Origin: Synechococcaceae cyanobacterium RL_1_2 | Lineage (GTDB): Bacteria; Cyanobacteriota; Cyanobacteriia; Cyanobacteriales; JAAUPO01 | Length of the DNA: 6,082 bases | Direction: 5' to 3' | Assembly (NCBI GenBank): GCA_012033095.1 | Contig: JAAUPO010000162.1 | Location: 1 to 6,082, forward strand | In this document: positions 5,973 through 6,082 of the stretch, one piece after another | How positions within the stretch are numbered: position 1 is the first letter of the stretch | Layout: each line of letters starts with the position of its first letter | Notes under the pieces: generated by a model | Told to the model about the DNA's origin: nothing | The model's input: the letters and a program-made list of their open reading frames with translations, nothing else | The model's database searches: none | Made by a program: the position numbers and the translations under genes

Positions 5973-6014
5973 GACGGTAGAAACAGTTTATCCTTGATTT
6001 TTACCGTCTTTTTT
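5973..6014 (+). terminator. Strong intrinsic terminator
   Basis: GACGGTA (5973-5979) pairs with TACCGTC (6002-6008). The stem extends through a G-U pair and three A-U pairs (5980-5983 with 5998-6001) to about 11 pairs around a 14-base loop. TTTTTT (6009-6014) follows directly. This is a textbook Rho-independent terminator for plus-strand transcription. The nearest plus-strand gene ends 240 bases upstream, so it ends either a long 3' untranslated region or a separate small RNA. Confidence 0.75.
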
Positions 6015-6034
6015 GTCAGGACTTACGCAAAATT
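6015..6034. repeat. Possible insertion-sequence end
   Basis: GTCAGGACTTACGCAAAA starts just past the terminator. AGGACTTACGCA-like sequences are familiar at or near the ends of cyanobacterial insertion elements and in dispersed repeats (from memory, unsearched). The opposite end is not in the window, and no transposase is visible before position 6082. Confidence 0.3.
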
Positions 6035-6082
6035 TCGATTCTGTCCTGGGAACCATGATGTTTGGCTTAAAAAGGGACAACA

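Larger units (their letters stand above)
5734..6082. other. Non-coding region with hairpins and a terminator
   Basis: No convincing gene is present. On the minus strand one frame is open from 5878 to 5714 (54 codons; first ATG at 5836 gives 40 residues, MVTIAVPWQTTKLMARLVRL…). Upstream of a TAA at 5881-5879 the same frame is open for about 27 more codons. It could be a decayed gene fragment but has no recognised motif and overlaps the 3' end of the exported-protein gene. The plus strand carries several inverted repeats and ends with a strong intrinsic terminator, as expected for a small transcript or a long 3' untranslated region. Confidence 0.45.

Overview
The window is almost certainly cyanobacterial, probably from a unicellular Synechocystis/Crocosphaera-like lineage. 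Four copies of the HIP1 octamer GCGATCGC occur in 6 kb, base composition is moderately AT-rich, and the main genes are a pilMNO type IV pilus cluster plus a likely CRR6-type NDH-1 assembly factor, a family shared by cyanobacteria and plants. The genus cannot be fixed from this sequence alone.

Layout. Positions 1-369 are non-coding, with a G-rich intergenic repeat fragment (33-56) and an inverted repeat just past the last gene of the minus-strand operon. Positions 370-3595 are a tight minus-strand operon, in transcription order pilM (3595-2491), pilN (2485-1668), pilO (1664-876) and a crr6-like gene (853-370), with gaps of 5, 3 and 22 bases. Positions 3596-3734 are a divergent promoter region. 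Positions 3735-5024 on the plus strand encode an intact sugar-type ABC transporter substrate-binding lipoprotein. Positions 5025-5392 are non-coding with several inverted and direct repeats. Positions 5393-5733 encode a small exported cysteine-containing protein of unknown function, frameshifted. Positions 5734-6082 contain no convincing gene, but hold alternative hairpins, a strong intrinsic terminator (5973-6014) and a sequence resembling the end of a cyanobacterial insertion element.

How the genes work together. PilM is the cytoplasmic actin-like protein that binds the N-terminus of PilN. PilN and PilO are inner-membrane partners that connect the pilus motor to the outer-membrane secretin PilQ. 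PilQ usually follows pilO in cyanobacteria, but here its place is taken by the crr6-like gene, whose family helps mature the NdhI subunit of the photosynthetic NDH-1 complex. The substrate-binding protein has no permease or ATPase gene beside it in the window.

The most striking property is breakage. Five of the six genes need one or two single-base corrections to read through (six in all), while the 1290-base binding-protein gene is clean. No other decay is visible in the corrected frames. Sequencing or assembly indels are the simplest explanation, and recent pseudogenisation is the alternative. I found no convincing new biological system. The best leads are the possible structured RNA at 5827-6014, the symmetrical AT-rich element in the divergent promoter, and the pilMNO-crr6 gene order.
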